A stretch of 64,000 nucleotides of DNA. Origin: Nocardioides dokdonensis FR1436. Lineage in GTDB: Bacteria > Actinomycetota > Actinomycetes > Propionibacteriales > Nocardioidaceae. The first letter of the stretch is position 1. Each line of letters opens with the position of its first letter. The stretch spans positions 3,100,001 to 3,164,000 of the forward strand of contig NZ_CP015079.1 in NCBI RefSeq assembly GCF_001653335.1. The letters are read 5' to 3'. Made by a program: the position numbers and the translations under genes. The notes below the pieces were generated by a model. The model was not told the DNA's origin. It did not search any database and was given only the letters and a program-made list of their open reading frames with translations. Shown here one piece after another: positions 37,407-46,736 of the stretch.

Positions 37407-38594
37407 ATGCTTCGTTGGCTCACCGCGGGCGAGTCCCACGGCCCTTCCCTGGTCGCGATCCTGGAAGGGCTTCCCGCCCATGTCCAGGTCACCTCTGACG
37501 ACATCGCCGAGTCCTTGGCCCGGCGTCGCCTCGGCTACGGCCGTGGCGCCCGGATGAAGTTCGAGCAGGACGAGGTCTCCTTCACCGGCGGCGTGCGCCA
37601 CGGGCGCACCCAGGGGGGACCGGTGGCGATCACGGTCGGCAACACCGAGTGGCCCAAGTGGGAGCGGGTGATGTCGCCCGACCCGGTCGACCAGGACGAG
37701 CTCGACGCCCTGGCCCGCAACGCGCCGCTCACCCGACCGCGACCCGGCCACGCCGACCTGGCGGGCATGCAGAAGTACGACTTCGAGGAGGCCCGACCGG
37801 TCCTCGAGCGCGCCTCGGCGCGCGAGACCGCCGCCCGCGTCGCGCTCGGACGGGTCGCCACGAACTTCCTCGAGCAGGCCTGCGGGGCCCGGGTGGTCTC
37901 GCACGTGGTCGAGCTCGGCGGCGTGCGCGCCCCCGACGGCTCCTGGCCGGCCGACGCCGACGCCGCCACCGTGGCGCGCCTCGACGAGGACCCGGTGCGC
38001 TGCCTGGACCCCGGCACCTCGAAGGCGATGGTGGACCGGATCGACGCGGCCCACAAGGACGGCGACACCCTGGGTGGCGTGGTGGAGGTCGTCGTGCACG
38101 GCCTGCCGCCCGGCCTCGGGTCGCACGTGCACTGGGACCGTCGGCTCGACTCCCGGCTCGCCGGGGCGCTGATGGGCATCCAGGCGATCAAGGGCGTCGA
38201 GGTCGGGGACGGCTTCGCGCTCGCCGCGACCCCCGGCTCACTGGCTCACGACGAGATCGAGTCAGGGCCCGACGGCATCCGCCGCACCAGCGGCCGCGCC
38301 GGTGGCACCGAGGGCGGCATGACCACCGGTGAGGCACTGCGGGTGCGAGCGGCGATGAAGCCGATCGCGACCGTCCCGCGGGCGCTGCGCACCATCGACG
38401 TGACGACCGGCGAGGAGGCGGTGGCCCACCACCAGCGCTCCGACGTCTGCGCGGTCCCCGCCGCCGGCATCGTCGCCGAGGCGATGGTCGCGCTGGTCGT
38501 GGCCGACGCGCTGCTGGAGAAGTTCGGTGGCGACTCGGTGGCCGAGACCCGGCGCAACGTCGAGGGCTACCTCGAGCACCTGCGGTACCGATGA
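37407..38594 (+). CDS. aroC: Chorismate synthase
   Basis: 395 residues. Converts EPSP to chorismate using reduced FMN. N-terminal [47 protein letters not shown], and the C-terminal [17 protein letters not shown] are all family signatures. AAGACT lies six bases before the ATG, a one-mismatch version of the leaderless -10 seen elsewhere, so a local promoter is possible. Its stop overlaps aroK. Confidence 0.97.
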   Translation: MLRWLTAGESHGPSLVAILEGLPAHVQVTSDDIAESLARRRLGYGRGARMKFEQDEVSFTGGVRHGRTQGGPVAITVGNTEWPKWERVMSPDPVDQDELDALARNAPLTRPRPGHADLAGMQKYDFEEARPVLERASARETAARVALGRVATNFLEQACGARVVSHVVELGGVRAPDGSWPADADAATVARLDEDPVRCLDPGTSKAMVDRIDAAHKDGDTLGGVVEVVVHGLPPGLGSHVHWDRRLDSRLAGALMGIQAIKGVEVGDGFALAATPGSLAHDEIESGPDGIRRTSGRAGGTEGGMTTGEALRVRAAMKPIATVPRALRTIDVTTGEEAVAHHQRSDVCAVPAAGIVAEAMVALVVADALLEKFGGDSVAETRRNVEGYLEHLRYR

Positions 38595-39103
38595 GCCCCC
38601 GGGTGGTCCTCATCGGGCCGATGGGGTCGGGCAAGACCACGGTGGCGACCCTGCTCGCCGACCGGTGGGGCGTGCCCGTGCGCGACACCGACCACGACGT
38701 CGAGGCGGGCGAGGGACGCGAGATCTCCGAGATCTTCGTCGACGACGGGGAGGCCCGCTTCCGCGAGCTCGAGCGCGCCGCGGTGAGCACCGCGCTCGCC
38801 GAGCACGACGGCGTTCTGGCCCTGGGCGGGGGAGCGGTGCTCGACGAGGGCACCCGCACGCTGCTGGACGGGCACACGGTGGTCTTCCTGCGGGTCGGGC
38901 TCAGCGACGCCGTCAAGCGCGTCGGTCTTGGCGTGGGCCGCCCGCTGCTGCTCGGCAACGTCCGGGCCCGCATCAAGGCCCTGCTCGACGAGCGCACCCC
39001 GGTCTACGAGGCGGTCGCCACGCACTCCGTGGTCACCGACGGCCGCAGCCCCGACGAGATCGCCGACGAGATCGAGGCGCTCCTGGGTGGAGCAGCCCGG
39101 TGA
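38591..39103 (+). CDS. aroK: Shikimate kinase
   Basis: 170-residue P-loop kinase. Walker [10 protein letters not shown] near the N-terminus, the shikimate-binding DTDHDVE with the Mg-binding Asp, [30 protein letters not shown], and the lid region GRPLLLGN. Start ATG overlaps the aroC stop; the stop overlaps the aroB GTG. Length normal. Confidence 0.95.
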   Translation: MSPRVVLIGPMGSGKTTVATLLADRWGVPVRDTDHDVEAGEGREISEIFVDDGEARFRELERAAVSTALAEHDGVLALGGGAVLDEGTRTLLDGHTVVFLRVGLSDAVKRVGLGVGRPLLLGNVRARIKALLDERTPVYEAVATHSVVTDGRSPDEIADEIEALLGGAAR

Positions 39104-40230
39104 GCGTCCCACCCAGCGTCCCGCCCAGCGTCCTGCCCAGCGTCCTGCACGTCGGCGGCGCGTCGCCGTACGACGTCGTGATCGGCCACGGCGTCGCCGA
39201 CCGGCTGGTCGGGCTGCTCGGCGAGCAGCCGCGGCGGGTGGCCCTGGTGCTGCCCGAGACGCTGCGCGAGCTCGCCGCCCCGGTGCTGGCAGCCCTGCAG
39301 GGCGCCTACGAGGTGACCGAGCTGGTGGTCCCCGACGGCGAGGCGGCCAAGACCGCCGCCGTGGCCGCGGCCTGCTGGGAACAGCTCGGCGAGGCGGGCT
39401 TCACCCGCTCCGACGCCGTGGTGACCTTCGGTGGCGGGGCCACCACCGACCTCGGCGGCTTCGTCGCCGCCAGCTGGCTGCGCGGGGTGCGCGTCGTGCA
39501 CGTGCCCACCACGCTGCTGGCGATGGTCGACGCGGCCGTGGGCGGCAAGACCGGCATCAACACCGCCGCGGGCAAGAACCTCGTCGGCGCCTTCCACGAG
39601 CCCGCCGGCGTCCTGTGCGACCTGTCCCTGCTCGAGACGCTGCCGCGCGTCGACCTGGTCGCCGGGCTCGGCGAGGTCGTCAAGTGCGGCTTCATCGCCG
39701 ACCCGCGCATCCTCGAGCTGGTCGAGACGACCGATCCCCAGGCGCTGACCGCGGACTCCCCGGTCCTGCGCGAGCTCGTCGAGCGCTCGGTGCGCGTCAA
39801 GGTCGACGTCGTGGTCGCCGACCTGCGCGAGACCGGTGGCAGCGACGGGCACCCGGGCCGGGAGGCCCTCAACTACGGCCACACCATGGCCCACGCCATC
39901 GAGCGGGCCGAGGGCTACCGGATGCGCCACGGCGAGGCCGTGGCGATCGGCTGCGTCTTCGTCGCCGAGCTGGCCCGCCGTGCGGGGCGTCTCGACGACG
40001 CCACCGCGTCGCGGCACCGCACGGCGTTCGCCCGGGTCGGCCTGCCGGTGCGCTACGACGCCGCCGACTTCGAGACGCTGCTCGCCGCGATGCGTGTGGA
40101 CAAGAAGGCCCGCGGCGACCAGCTGCGCTTCGTGGTCCTGGAGCAGGTCGGGCGCCCGGTGGTGCTCGCCGGCCCCGACGAGGCGCACCTGCGCGGTGCC
40201 TACGAGGTCATGAGCGGGGTGCGCGCGTGA
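39100..40230 (+). CDS. aroB: 3-dehydroquinate synthase
   Basis: 376 residues from GTG 39100. The NAD- and zinc-dependent enzyme forms 3-dehydroquinate from DAHP. GGGATTDLGGFVAASWLRGV, VPTTLLAMVDAAVGGKTGIN, the LNYGHTMAHAIE metal site and RHGEAVAIG are all present. The first 16 residues ([16 protein letters not shown]) are encoded by four 12-bp repeats and are not part of the usual fold; the family core starts near HVGGASPYDVVIG. Confidence 0.95.
   Translation: MSVPPSVPPSVLPSVLHVGGASPYDVVIGHGVADRLVGLLGEQPRRVALVLPETLRELAAPVLAALQGAYEVTELVVPDGEAAKTAAVAAACWEQLGEAGFTRSDAVVTFGGGATTDLGGFVAASWLRGVRVVHVPTTLLAMVDAAVGGKTGINTAAGKNLVGAFHEPAGVLCDLSLLETLPRVDLVAGLGEVVKCGFIADPRILELVETTDPQALTADSPVLRELVERSVRVKVDVVVADLRETGGSDGHPGREALNYGHTMAHAIERAEGYRMRHGEAVAIGCVFVAELARRAGRLDDATASRHRTAFARVGLPVRYDAADFETLLAAMRVDKKARGDQLRFVVLEQVGRPVVLAGPDEAHLRGAYEVMSGVRA
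39103..39150 (+). repeat. 12-bp minisatellite at the aroB 5' end
   Basis: Four tandem copies of AGCGTCCYRCCC (last one ends CAC) directly after the GTG. They encode a Ser-Val-Pro-Pro type repeat and keep the frame. Confidence 0.9.
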
Positions 40231-40664
40231 AGGTGCTGGTGCTCAACGGCCCCAACCTGGGCCGGCTCGGCCGACGCCAGCCGGAGATCTACGGCACCAC
40301 CACCCACGTCGAGCTCGCGCAGCTGTGCGTCGCGTGGGGTGCGGAGCGCGGGCTCGAGGTCGAGGTGCGCCAGACCAACCACGAGGGCGTGCTCGTCGAC
40401 TGGCTCAACACCGCCGCCGACGACGCGACCCCGGTCGTGCTCAACGCGGCCGCGTGGACCCACTACTCCTACGCGGTCTTCGACGCCTGCGCCCAGCTGG
40501 TCGCGCCGCTCGTGGAGGTGCACCTCTCCGACCCTCGCGCCCGTCCCGAGGAGTTCCGGCACCACTCGGTGGTCACCCCGCACGCGGTCGAGGTGATCGC
40601 CGGGCACGGGGTGGAGGGCTACCGGATGGCCCTCGACGTGCTCGCGGGCGGCGTCGGCCCGTAG
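40227..40664 (+). CDS. aroQ: Type II 3-dehydroquinate dehydratase
   Basis: 145 residues from GTG 40227, overlapping the aroB stop. Dehydrates 3-dehydroquinate by the type II mechanism as a dodecamer. LVLNGPNLGRLGRRQPEIYG contains the lid arginine and catalytic tyrosine; NHEGVLVDWLN, LNAAAWTHYS and VEVHLSDPRARPEEF with the catalytic His followed by RHHSV complete the site. LNAAAWTHYS replaces the commoner INPGAxTHTS, a conservative actinobacterial variant. Last gene of the aro cluster. Confidence 0.94.
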   Translation: MKVLVLNGPNLGRLGRRQPEIYGTTTHVELAQLCVAWGAERGLEVEVRQTNHEGVLVDWLNTAADDATPVVLNAAAWTHYSYAVFDACAQLVAPLVEVHLSDPRARPEEFRHHSVVTPHAVEVIAGHGVEGYRMALDVLAGGVGP

Positions 40665-40667
40665 ACT
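40662..40667 (+). promoter_or_regulatory. Probable -10 element (TAGACT) of efp-nusB
   Basis: TAGACT overlaps the aroQ stop and would give a leader of about 50 bases before the efp ATG at 40726. Confidence 0.5.
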
Positions 40668-40725
40668 GCCGCGCTGTTGTCCCGTCTCTCCGACGACCCT
40701 CCGACGATAAGGCTGACGTACGCGC

Positions 40726-41289
40726 ATGGCATCGACCAACGACCTGAAGAACGGCATGGTTCTCGTGATCGACGGAGGCCTGTGGGCCGTCACGGAGTTC
40801 CAGCACGTCAAGCCGGGCAAGGGCCCCGCGTTCGTGCGCACGAAGCTGCGCAACGTCGAGTCCAACAAGAACGTCGACCGGACCTTCAACGCCGGCACCA
40901 AGGTCGAGACCGCCACGGTCGACCGCCGCAGCATGCAGTACCTCTACAACGACGGCACGTCGTACGTCTTCATGGACACGAGCAACTACGAGCAGCTCGA
41001 GGTCCCGCCGGAGATCGTCGGCGACAGCGCGAACTTCCTCCTCGAGAACAACGAAGCGATCGTCGCCACCCACGAGGGCCGCGTGCTCTTCATCGAGCTG
41101 CCGCCCTCCGTGGAGCTCCTGGTCACCTTCACCGAGCCCGGCCTGGCCGGCGACTCCGCGACCGGACGCACCAAGCCGGCCACCCTGGAGACCGGTCACG
41201 AGATCCAGGTGCCCCTGTTCGTCAACCAGGACGAGAAGGTCAAGGTCGACACCCGCGACTCCTCGTACCTGGGTCGCGTCAAGTCGTGA
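40726..41289 (+). CDS. efp: Translation elongation factor P
   Basis: 187 residues. Binds stalled ribosomes and speeds peptide bonds at polyproline. N-terminal KOW-like domain [20 protein letters not shown] with the tip loop [19 protein letters not shown], whose lysine (KPGKGP) is the site where other bacteria add modifications, then two OB domains ending [13 protein letters not shown]. No modification enzyme gene is nearby. nusB starts seven bases after the stop. Confidence 0.97.
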   Translation: MASTNDLKNGMVLVIDGGLWAVTEFQHVKPGKGPAFVRTKLRNVESNKNVDRTFNAGTKVETATVDRRSMQYLYNDGTSYVFMDTSNYEQLEVPPEIVGDSANFLLENNEAIVATHEGRVLFIELPPSVELLVTFTEPGLAGDSATGRTKPATLETGHEIQVPLFVNQDEKVKVDTRDSSYLGRVKS

Positions 41290-41296
41290 CCGCCTG

Positions 41297-41713
41297 ATGT
41301 CGGCCCGGACCAAGGCCCGCAAGCGCGCCCTCGACGTGCTGTTCTCCTCCGAGCTGCGCGACGAGCGGCCCCTCGAGGCGCTCCAGCGGGTGCTCGCGGA
41401 CGCGGAGCGCCCCACGCCCGAGTACGCCGTCACCCTGGTGCGCGGCGTGGCCGAGCACCAGCAGCAGATCGACGAGCTCCTGACGTCGTACTCGCAGGAC
41501 TGGACGCTGGAGCGGATGCCCGCGGTGGACCGCAACGTCCTGCGGCTGGGGGTCTTCGAGCTGCTGCACGCCGACGACGTGCCCGACGCCGTCGCGGTCT
41601 CCGAGGCGATGGCGCTCGTGCGCGAGCTCTCGACCGACGAGTCGCCGCAGTTCGTCAACGGGGTGCTCGGCACCATCCAGCGCAACAAGGCCAGCATCCT
41701 CGGCGACGCCTGA
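41297..41713 (+). CDS. nusB: Transcription antitermination factor NusB
   Basis: 138 residues, all-helical NusB fold: MSARTKARKRALDVLFSSEL with the RNA-binding basic start, TLVRGVAEHQQQIDELL, LERMPAVDRNVLRLGVFELL, and the C-terminal FVNGVLGTIQR. Works with NusE in rRNA antitermination. Conserved efp-nusB order. The following 65 bases hold no clear terminator. Confidence 0.95.
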   Translation: MSARTKARKRALDVLFSSELRDERPLEALQRVLADAERPTPEYAVTLVRGVAEHQQQIDELLTSYSQDWTLERMPAVDRNVLRLGVFELLHADDVPDAVAVSEAMALVRELSTDESPQFVNGVLGTIQRNKASILGDA

Positions 41714-41778
41714 CGGAGCACCGACGCGTGACCTGACCGGGTGACCTCGGCCCGCAGCGCAGACGGCATGCTGGCCCC

Positions 41779-43212
41779 ATGGACCAGCCCACGGATCAGC
41801 AGCCCACGGATCAGCACAGCACGCACCAGCAGAGCACGGACGTCGACCTCGTCGTCATCGGGCTCGGGCCCGGCGCGGAGTCCCTGGTCACCGGGGCCGC
41901 GGAGGCGGGCCTGCGGGTCGTGGCCGTCGACAAGCACCTGGTCGGCGGCGAGTGCCCCTACTACGGCTGCGTCCCGTCGAAGATGATGCTGCGCGCCGCC
42001 CACACGCTGGCCGAGGCTGGTCGGGTGGGCGCGCTGGCGGGCGAGGCGCAGGTGGCGCCGTCGTGGGCGCCGGTGGCGCAGCGGATCTCCGAGGAGGCCA
42101 CCAGCGGCTGGGACGACGCGATCGCCGTCCAGAGGCTCGTGGACGCGGGTGTGACCTTCCACCACGGGATCGGGCGCCTGACGGACACCGGTCGTGTGAG
42201 CGTCGAGCTGCCGGACGGGACGTGGCGCCACTACGAGGCCTCCCGCGGCGTCGTCCTCAACCCCGGCACCCGCCCCGCCGTGCTGCCGATCGACGGCCTC
42301 GCGAGCACGCCCTACTGGACCAACCGCGAAGCCGTGCAGGCCACGAGCCTGCCCGGGTCGATGATCGTCATCGGCGGCGGGCCGATCGGGGCCGAGATGG
42401 CCCAGGTCTTCTCCCGCTTCGGGGTGCGGGTGACCCTCCTCGAGGTCGCGCCCCGCATCCTCGGACCGAGCGAGCCCGAGGCCGCCGCGATCCTCGAGAA
42501 GGTCTTCGTGGACGAGGGGATGCGGGTGATGACCGGCGTCGAGATCACCTCGGTCTCCCACTCCGACGCGGGCTTCGAGGTGTCCCTGGGATCCGGCGAC
42601 TCGCTGCAGGCCGACCGGCTGCTCGTGGCGGCCGGACGCACCCCCAACCTCGACGACATCGGGCTCGAGACCGTCGGGCTCGACCCGTCGGCGCGCACCG
42701 TCGAGGTCGACGAGCGGATGCGCGCCGGCGACCGGCTCTGGGTGATCGGCGACGTCACCGGCAAGGGCGCCTTCACGCACGTCGCGATGTACCAGGCCGC
42801 GATCGCGCTGCGCGACCTCACGGGCCAGGACGGCGCCCCGGCGCGCTACCACGCCGTCCCGCACGTCACCTTCACCGACCCGGAGGTCGGTGGGGTCGGC
42901 CTGACCGAGCAGCAGGCCCGCGACGCGGGGCTGCAGGTGCGCGTCGGCAGCGCGCCCATGGAGACCTCGTCGCGCGGCTGGCTGCACGGACCGGGCGGCT
43001 CGGGCCTGGTCAAGGTGGTCGAGGACGTCGACCGGGGTGTGCTCGTGGGCGCGACCGCCATGGGACCCTCCGGCGGCGAGGTGCTGGGCTTCCTGGCCGT
43101 CGCCGTGCACGCCGAGGTCCCGGTGGCCACGCTGCGCACGATGATCTACGCCTATCCCACGTTCCACCGCACCATCGAGACCGCGCTCGACCACCTGGAA
43201 GAGGGACAGTGA
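41779..43212 (+). CDS. FAD-dependent disulfide-type oxidoreductase, paralogue 1
   Basis: 477 residues. A Gln/Thr/Asp-rich N-terminal tail (MDQPTDQQPTDQHSTHQQST, partly two exact 15-bp DNA repeats at 41785-41814) precedes a class I pyridine nucleotide-disulfide oxidoreductase. FAD turn VIGLGPGAES, redox pair Cys59-Cys64 in GGECPYYGCVPSK, NAD(P) turn VIGGGPIGAEMAQ, second FAD motif LWVIGDVTGKG, and a dimerisation domain. The catalytic His-Pro pair of lipoamide dehydrogenase is replaced (YAYPTFH), and no MerA C-terminal Cys pair is present, so the substrate is unknown. Stop overlaps the DUF1206 ATG. Confidence 0.85.
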   Translation: MDQPTDQQPTDQHSTHQQSTDVDLVVIGLGPGAESLVTGAAEAGLRVVAVDKHLVGGECPYYGCVPSKMMLRAAHTLAEAGRVGALAGEAQVAPSWAPVAQRISEEATSGWDDAIAVQRLVDAGVTFHHGIGRLTDTGRVSVELPDGTWRHYEASRGVVLNPGTRPAVLPIDGLASTPYWTNREAVQATSLPGSMIVIGGGPIGAEMAQVFSRFGVRVTLLEVAPRILGPSEPEAAAILEKVFVDEGMRVMTGVEITSVSHSDAGFEVSLGSGDSLQADRLLVAAGRTPNLDDIGLETVGLDPSARTVEVDERMRAGDRLWVIGDVTGKGAFTHVAMYQAAIALRDLTGQDGAPARYHAVPHVTFTDPEVGGVGLTEQQARDAGLQVRVGSAPMETSSRGWLHGPGGSGLVKVVEDVDRGVLVGATAMGPSGGEVLGFLAVAVHAEVPVATLRTMIYAYPTFHRTIETALDHLEEGQ

Positions 43213-44039
43213 TGGGCAACGCATCCGACCTGGGCAAGAAGGCCGAGGACCACGCGTGGGTCGACCACGCCGCGCGAGCGGGCATGGTCGCCTACGGGGT
43301 CGTCAACGTGCTCATCGCCTGGCTGGCCCTGCAGCTGGCCTTCGGCGACCGCGAGGGCAGCACCACCAGCAGCGGCGCCATGTCCCAGCTGGCCCAGCAA
43401 CCGTTCGGCAAGGTGCTGGTCTGGCTGGTGGCGGTCGGGATGCTCCTGCTGGTCGTGTGGAAGGGGCTCGAGGCCGCCTTCGGCCACACCGAGGAGGACA
43501 GCGGGAAGAAGACCGGCAAGCGGCTCACGTCCGGCGGCAAGGCCGTGATCTACCTGGCCATCGCGATCAGTGCCATCCGGGTGGCGACCGGCTCCAGCAG
43601 CAGCGGAGGCGGCGGCAAGGGCGGGGGCGGCACCGATTCCACCACCCGGACGCTCATGGACCTTCCGGGCGGCCAGGTGCTCGTCTTCCTCGTCGGCCTG
43701 GCCATCATCGGCTACGGCATCTTCCAGATCTACTTCGCGTGGAGCGAGAAGTTCCGCGACCACATCACCAGCGAGGGCGAGCGCGGCAGCTCCGGGACGG
43801 CGTACGTCGCGTTCGGCAAGGCCGGCTACACCGCCAAGGGGATCGCCGTCGGGATCGTCGGCGGGCTGTTCCTCTACGCCTCGGTCACGCACTCGGCGAA
43901 GAAGTCCGGTGGCCTCGACGTGGCGCTGCAGAAGGTCCTGGAGCAGCCGTTCGGTCCCTTCCTGCTGGCCGTGCTGGCCGTGGGCATCCTGGCCTACGGA
44001 CTGTTCTGCTTCGCACGCGCACGGCACCTGTCCCGGTGA
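43212..44039 (+). CDS. DUF1206 membrane protein
   Basis: 275 residues from ATG 43212 (GTG 43209 also possible). Three related two-helix units, each starting with a short charged segment and an alanine/glycine-rich helix: ARAGMVAYGVVNVLIAWLAL, SGGKAVIYLAIAISAIRVA and GKAGYTAKGIAVGIVGGLFL, the DUF1206 pattern. A Ser/Gly linker (SSSSGGGGKGGGG) lies between. Repeats of QQPFGK and EQPFGP mark the loop ends. Function unknown. It is coupled to a flavoprotein gene on each side. Confidence 0.85.
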   Translation: MGNASDLGKKAEDHAWVDHAARAGMVAYGVVNVLIAWLALQLAFGDREGSTTSSGAMSQLAQQPFGKVLVWLVAVGMLLLVVWKGLEAAFGHTEEDSGKKTGKRLTSGGKAVIYLAIAISAIRVATGSSSSGGGGKGGGGTDSTTRTLMDLPGGQVLVFLVGLAIIGYGIFQIYFAWSEKFRDHITSEGERGSSGTAYVAFGKAGYTAKGIAVGIVGGLFLYASVTHSAKKSGGLDVALQKVLEQPFGPFLLAVLAVGILAYGLFCFARARHLSR

Positions 44040-45409
44040 GCACCACGCACCGGGTCGTCGACGTCGTCGTCCTGGGGGTGGGCACGGGCGGCGAGCACGT
44101 CGCGCGCAGGCTGGCCCGGTCCGGGCTGCGGGTCGTCGCGGTCGAGTCGCGCCTCGTCGGGGGCGAGTGCCCCTTCTACGGATGCACGCCGTCCAAGCTC
44201 CTGATCCGCAGCGCCGACGCCCTGGCCGAGGCCCGCCGCGCCGACCACCTCGGCGGCAGCGTCGAGGTGCGCGCCTCGTTGGCCCCCGCCGCGGCGAGGA
44301 TCCGCCAGGCCACCCACGACTGGCACGACGACGGCCACGTCGGGCCGCTGGAGGAGGACGGGGTCCGCGTCGTGCGCGGGCACGGCCGCCTGGCCGGCAC
44401 CGGGGTCGTGGACGTCGACACCCCGGGTGGCGTGACCCGCCTGGTGGCCACCCGCGGGATCGTGCTGAACACCGGCACCGCGCCGGCGGTGCCGCCCGTC
44501 GACGGTCTGGAGGGGACGCCGTACTGGACCAACCGCGACGTGTTCACGATCGAGGAGGCGCCCGAGTCGTTGGCCGTCCTCGGCGGCGGGCCGATCGGGG
44601 TGGAGCTGGCCCAGGCGCTGGCGCGGTTCGGCACCCGGGTCACCCTCCTCGAGGCGGGGCCCCGGCTCCTGGGGGCCGAGGAGCCCGAGGCCGGCGACCT
44701 GCTCGCCGACGTCCTGCGCGCGGAGGGTCTCGACGTGCGCCTCGACGCCGAGGTCACCCGGGTCGAGCACGACGCCTCCGGGTTCCACCTCACCGTCGGC
44801 GGCGACCGGGTCGACACCCAGCGGCTGCTGGTCGCCAGCGGCCGCTCGGAGAACCTCGGCGACATCGGTCTCGAGACCGTCGGGCTGGACCCCTCGGCCG
44901 ACCACGTCGAGGTCGACGAACGCTCCCGGGCGGGAGCGAGGCTGTGGGCCGTCGGTGACATCACCGGGCACGGCGCCTGGACCCACGTGTCGCTCTACCA
45001 GGCCGCGCTCGTCGAGCGTGACGTCCTCGGCGACGAGGACGGCCCGTGGGCCGACTACCGCGCCGTCAGCCGGGTGACCTTCACCGACCCCGAGGTGGGG
45101 GCGGTGGGCCTGACCGAGTCCGAGGCCCGCGAGCAGGGGATCGACGTCGTCGTCGGGACCGCCGACGTCGCGCGCTCGCCCCGCGGCTGGATCCACGAGG
45201 CGCAGGGGCTCGTCAAGGTCGTGGCCGACCGCGAGCGGGGCGTCCTCGTCGGGGCGACGACGGTGGCGCCGTACGGCGGTGAGGTGCTCGGGCTGCTCAG
45301 CACCGCGGTGCACGCACAGGTGCCGGTGGCCACGCTGCGCGGCATGCACTTCGCCTTCCCGACCTTCCACGGCGTCATCGAGGTGGCGCTCAAGCAGACG
45401 GGTCTGTGA
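44036..45409 (+). CDS. FAD-dependent disulfide-type oxidoreductase, paralogue 2
   Basis: 457 residues from GTG 44036, overlapping the DUF1206 stop. Same architecture as the enzyme at 41779: FAD turn VLGVGTGGEH, redox pair Cys45-Cys50 in GGECPFYGCTPSK, NAD(P) turn VLGGGPIGVELAQ, LWAVGDITGHG. Long stretches are clearly paralogous (GTPYWTNRD, GLETVGLDPSA). The C-terminal catalytic region reads FAFPTFHGVIE, again without the His of the HPT motif. It lacks the Gln-rich N-terminal tail of paralogue 1. Substrate unknown. Confidence 0.85.
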   Translation: MSTTHRVVDVVVLGVGTGGEHVARRLARSGLRVVAVESRLVGGECPFYGCTPSKLLIRSADALAEARRADHLGGSVEVRASLAPAAARIRQATHDWHDDGHVGPLEEDGVRVVRGHGRLAGTGVVDVDTPGGVTRLVATRGIVLNTGTAPAVPPVDGLEGTPYWTNRDVFTIEEAPESLAVLGGGPIGVELAQALARFGTRVTLLEAGPRLLGAEEPEAGDLLADVLRAEGLDVRLDAEVTRVEHDASGFHLTVGGDRVDTQRLLVASGRSENLGDIGLETVGLDPSADHVEVDERSRAGARLWAVGDITGHGAWTHVSLYQAALVERDVLGDEDGPWADYRAVSRVTFTDPEVGAVGLTESEAREQGIDVVVGTADVARSPRGWIHEAQGLVKVVADRERGVLVGATTVAPYGGEVLGLLSTAVHAQVPVATLRGMHFAFPTFHGVIEVALKQTGL

Positions 45410-45476
45410 CGCGAGTGTGACCTCGCCGCGATCGGGGAAGGAGGAGCCGAGCACCCCTTACCCCCGCGGAGGAAGC

Positions 45477-46721
45477 ATGACCCAGGGTCACTCGGACACC
45501 AGCGACCGGCTCTACACGCGCGACGAGCTCGACCGCTACGCCGCAGCGGCGGGGGACCCGCTGACCGATCCGCTGGGTCCGCCACCGAGCTGGACGCCCG
45601 ACCAGACCCGCGAGGTCCCGGTCGTGGAGACGGCGACGGCGCCGCCCCCGCCGCCTCCGGCGGCACCATCGGCAGCGACTCCTGCCGCCCCGCCTGCCGC
45701 CCCGCCGGCCGCCCCGCCTGCTGCCCCGCCGGCCGCGGTCCCTGCTGCTGCTCCTGCGGCGGTGCTCACCGACGAGCCGCGGCGGTTCATGACCGCGACC
45801 GACTTCCTCGACCGGCGGGCCGAGGAGACCGACAGCGGCCCGGCCACCTGGGGCTGGCGCGGCCTGCTGAACCGCTGGAGCGGTGGCCTGTTCAGGCTGG
45901 CCATGGGACCGGCCGAGCAGGACCACGAGCAGCAGCGATCCGTGATCCAGCGTGACTTCGACGGTCCGCGCACGATCGCGTTCATCAACCCCAAGGGCGG
46001 GGCCGCCAAGACCACCGGTGTGCTGGCCGCCGGCTACACGTTCGGCACCGTGCGGGGCGGCGGGGTGGTGGCCTGGGACAACAACGAGACGCGCGGCACG
46101 CTGGGCATCCGCGGCACGCGCAGCACCCACCGCAACACCACGAGGGAGCTGCTCGAGGACCTCGAGCGGTTCACCGACGTCTACCAGTCGCGCATCGGTG
46201 ACCTCGGCGCGTTCGTGCGCTCGCAGGGCGACGCCCACTTCGACGTGCTGGCCTCCGACGAGCGCCCCGACGTCACCGGGATGATCCACGCCGACGACTT
46301 CGCCGCGGTGCACGCCCTGCTCGAGCGCTTCTACCGCATCATCCTCGTCGACACCGGCAACAACATGCGTGCCGAGAACTGGCTGGCCAGCGCCGCCGAG
46401 GCCGACCTGCTCGTGGTCACCAGCACCGTGCGCGAGGACACCGGCTACTCCGGGCTGTGGATGCTCGACGCCCTCCAGGACGCCGGCCACACCGACATCA
46501 AGCACAAGTGCATCACCGTGCTCTCCGACCCCTCGCCGAAGGTCGACGACAAGCTGGCCGCCGACCTCGTCGCCGTCTACGAGCAGCGCACCCGCGCGGT
46601 CTACCGCGTGCCCTACGACGCCGCCCTCGTCGCCGGCTCCGTCGTGCCGTACGCCGAGCTCTCCGCCGCCACCCGCCGCTCGTGGCTGGCGGCGTGCGCC
46701 GGGATGGCCGAAGCGCTCTGA
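45477..46721 (+). CDS. ParA/MinD-like P-loop ATPase with Pro/Ala-rich N-terminus
   Basis: 414 residues from ATG 45477 after GGAGGAAGC. Residues about 50-100 are a Pro/Ala-rich, probably disordered linker (PPAAPPAAPPAAPP) coded by 12-bp near-repeats. The ATPase domain has deviant Walker A NPKGGAAKTTG, IILVDTGNNM as the Walker B region and VVTSTVREDTGYSG. This combination occurs in actinobacterial ParA-like and type VII secretion-associated EspI proteins. No parB or ESX gene is in the window, so the cargo is unknown. Confidence 0.75.
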   Translation: MTQGHSDTSDRLYTRDELDRYAAAAGDPLTDPLGPPPSWTPDQTREVPVVETATAPPPPPPAAPSAATPAAPPAAPPAAPPAAPPAAVPAAAPAAVLTDEPRRFMTATDFLDRRAEETDSGPATWGWRGLLNRWSGGLFRLAMGPAEQDHEQQRSVIQRDFDGPRTIAFINPKGGAAKTTGVLAAGYTFGTVRGGGVVAWDNNETRGTLGIRGTRSTHRNTTRELLEDLERFTDVYQSRIGDLGAFVRSQGDAHFDVLASDERPDVTGMIHADDFAAVHALLERFYRIILVDTGNNMRAENWLASAAEADLLVVTSTVREDTGYSGLWMLDALQDAGHTDIKHKCITVLSDPSPKVDDKLAADLVAVYEQRTRAVYRVPYDAALVAGSVVPYAELSAATRRSWLAACAGMAEAL

Positions 46722-46736
46722 TGGGAGACTGGCGGC

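Noticed and set aside
41779-45409. Calling the two flavoproteins lipoamide dehydrogenase or mercuric reductase
   Set aside because: The catalytic His of the first and the C-terminal Cys pair of the second are missing.
45477-46721. Chromosome-partitioning ParA
   Set aside because: No parB or parS-like sites nearby and an atypical Pro/Ala-rich N-terminus; only the ATPase superfamily is supported.
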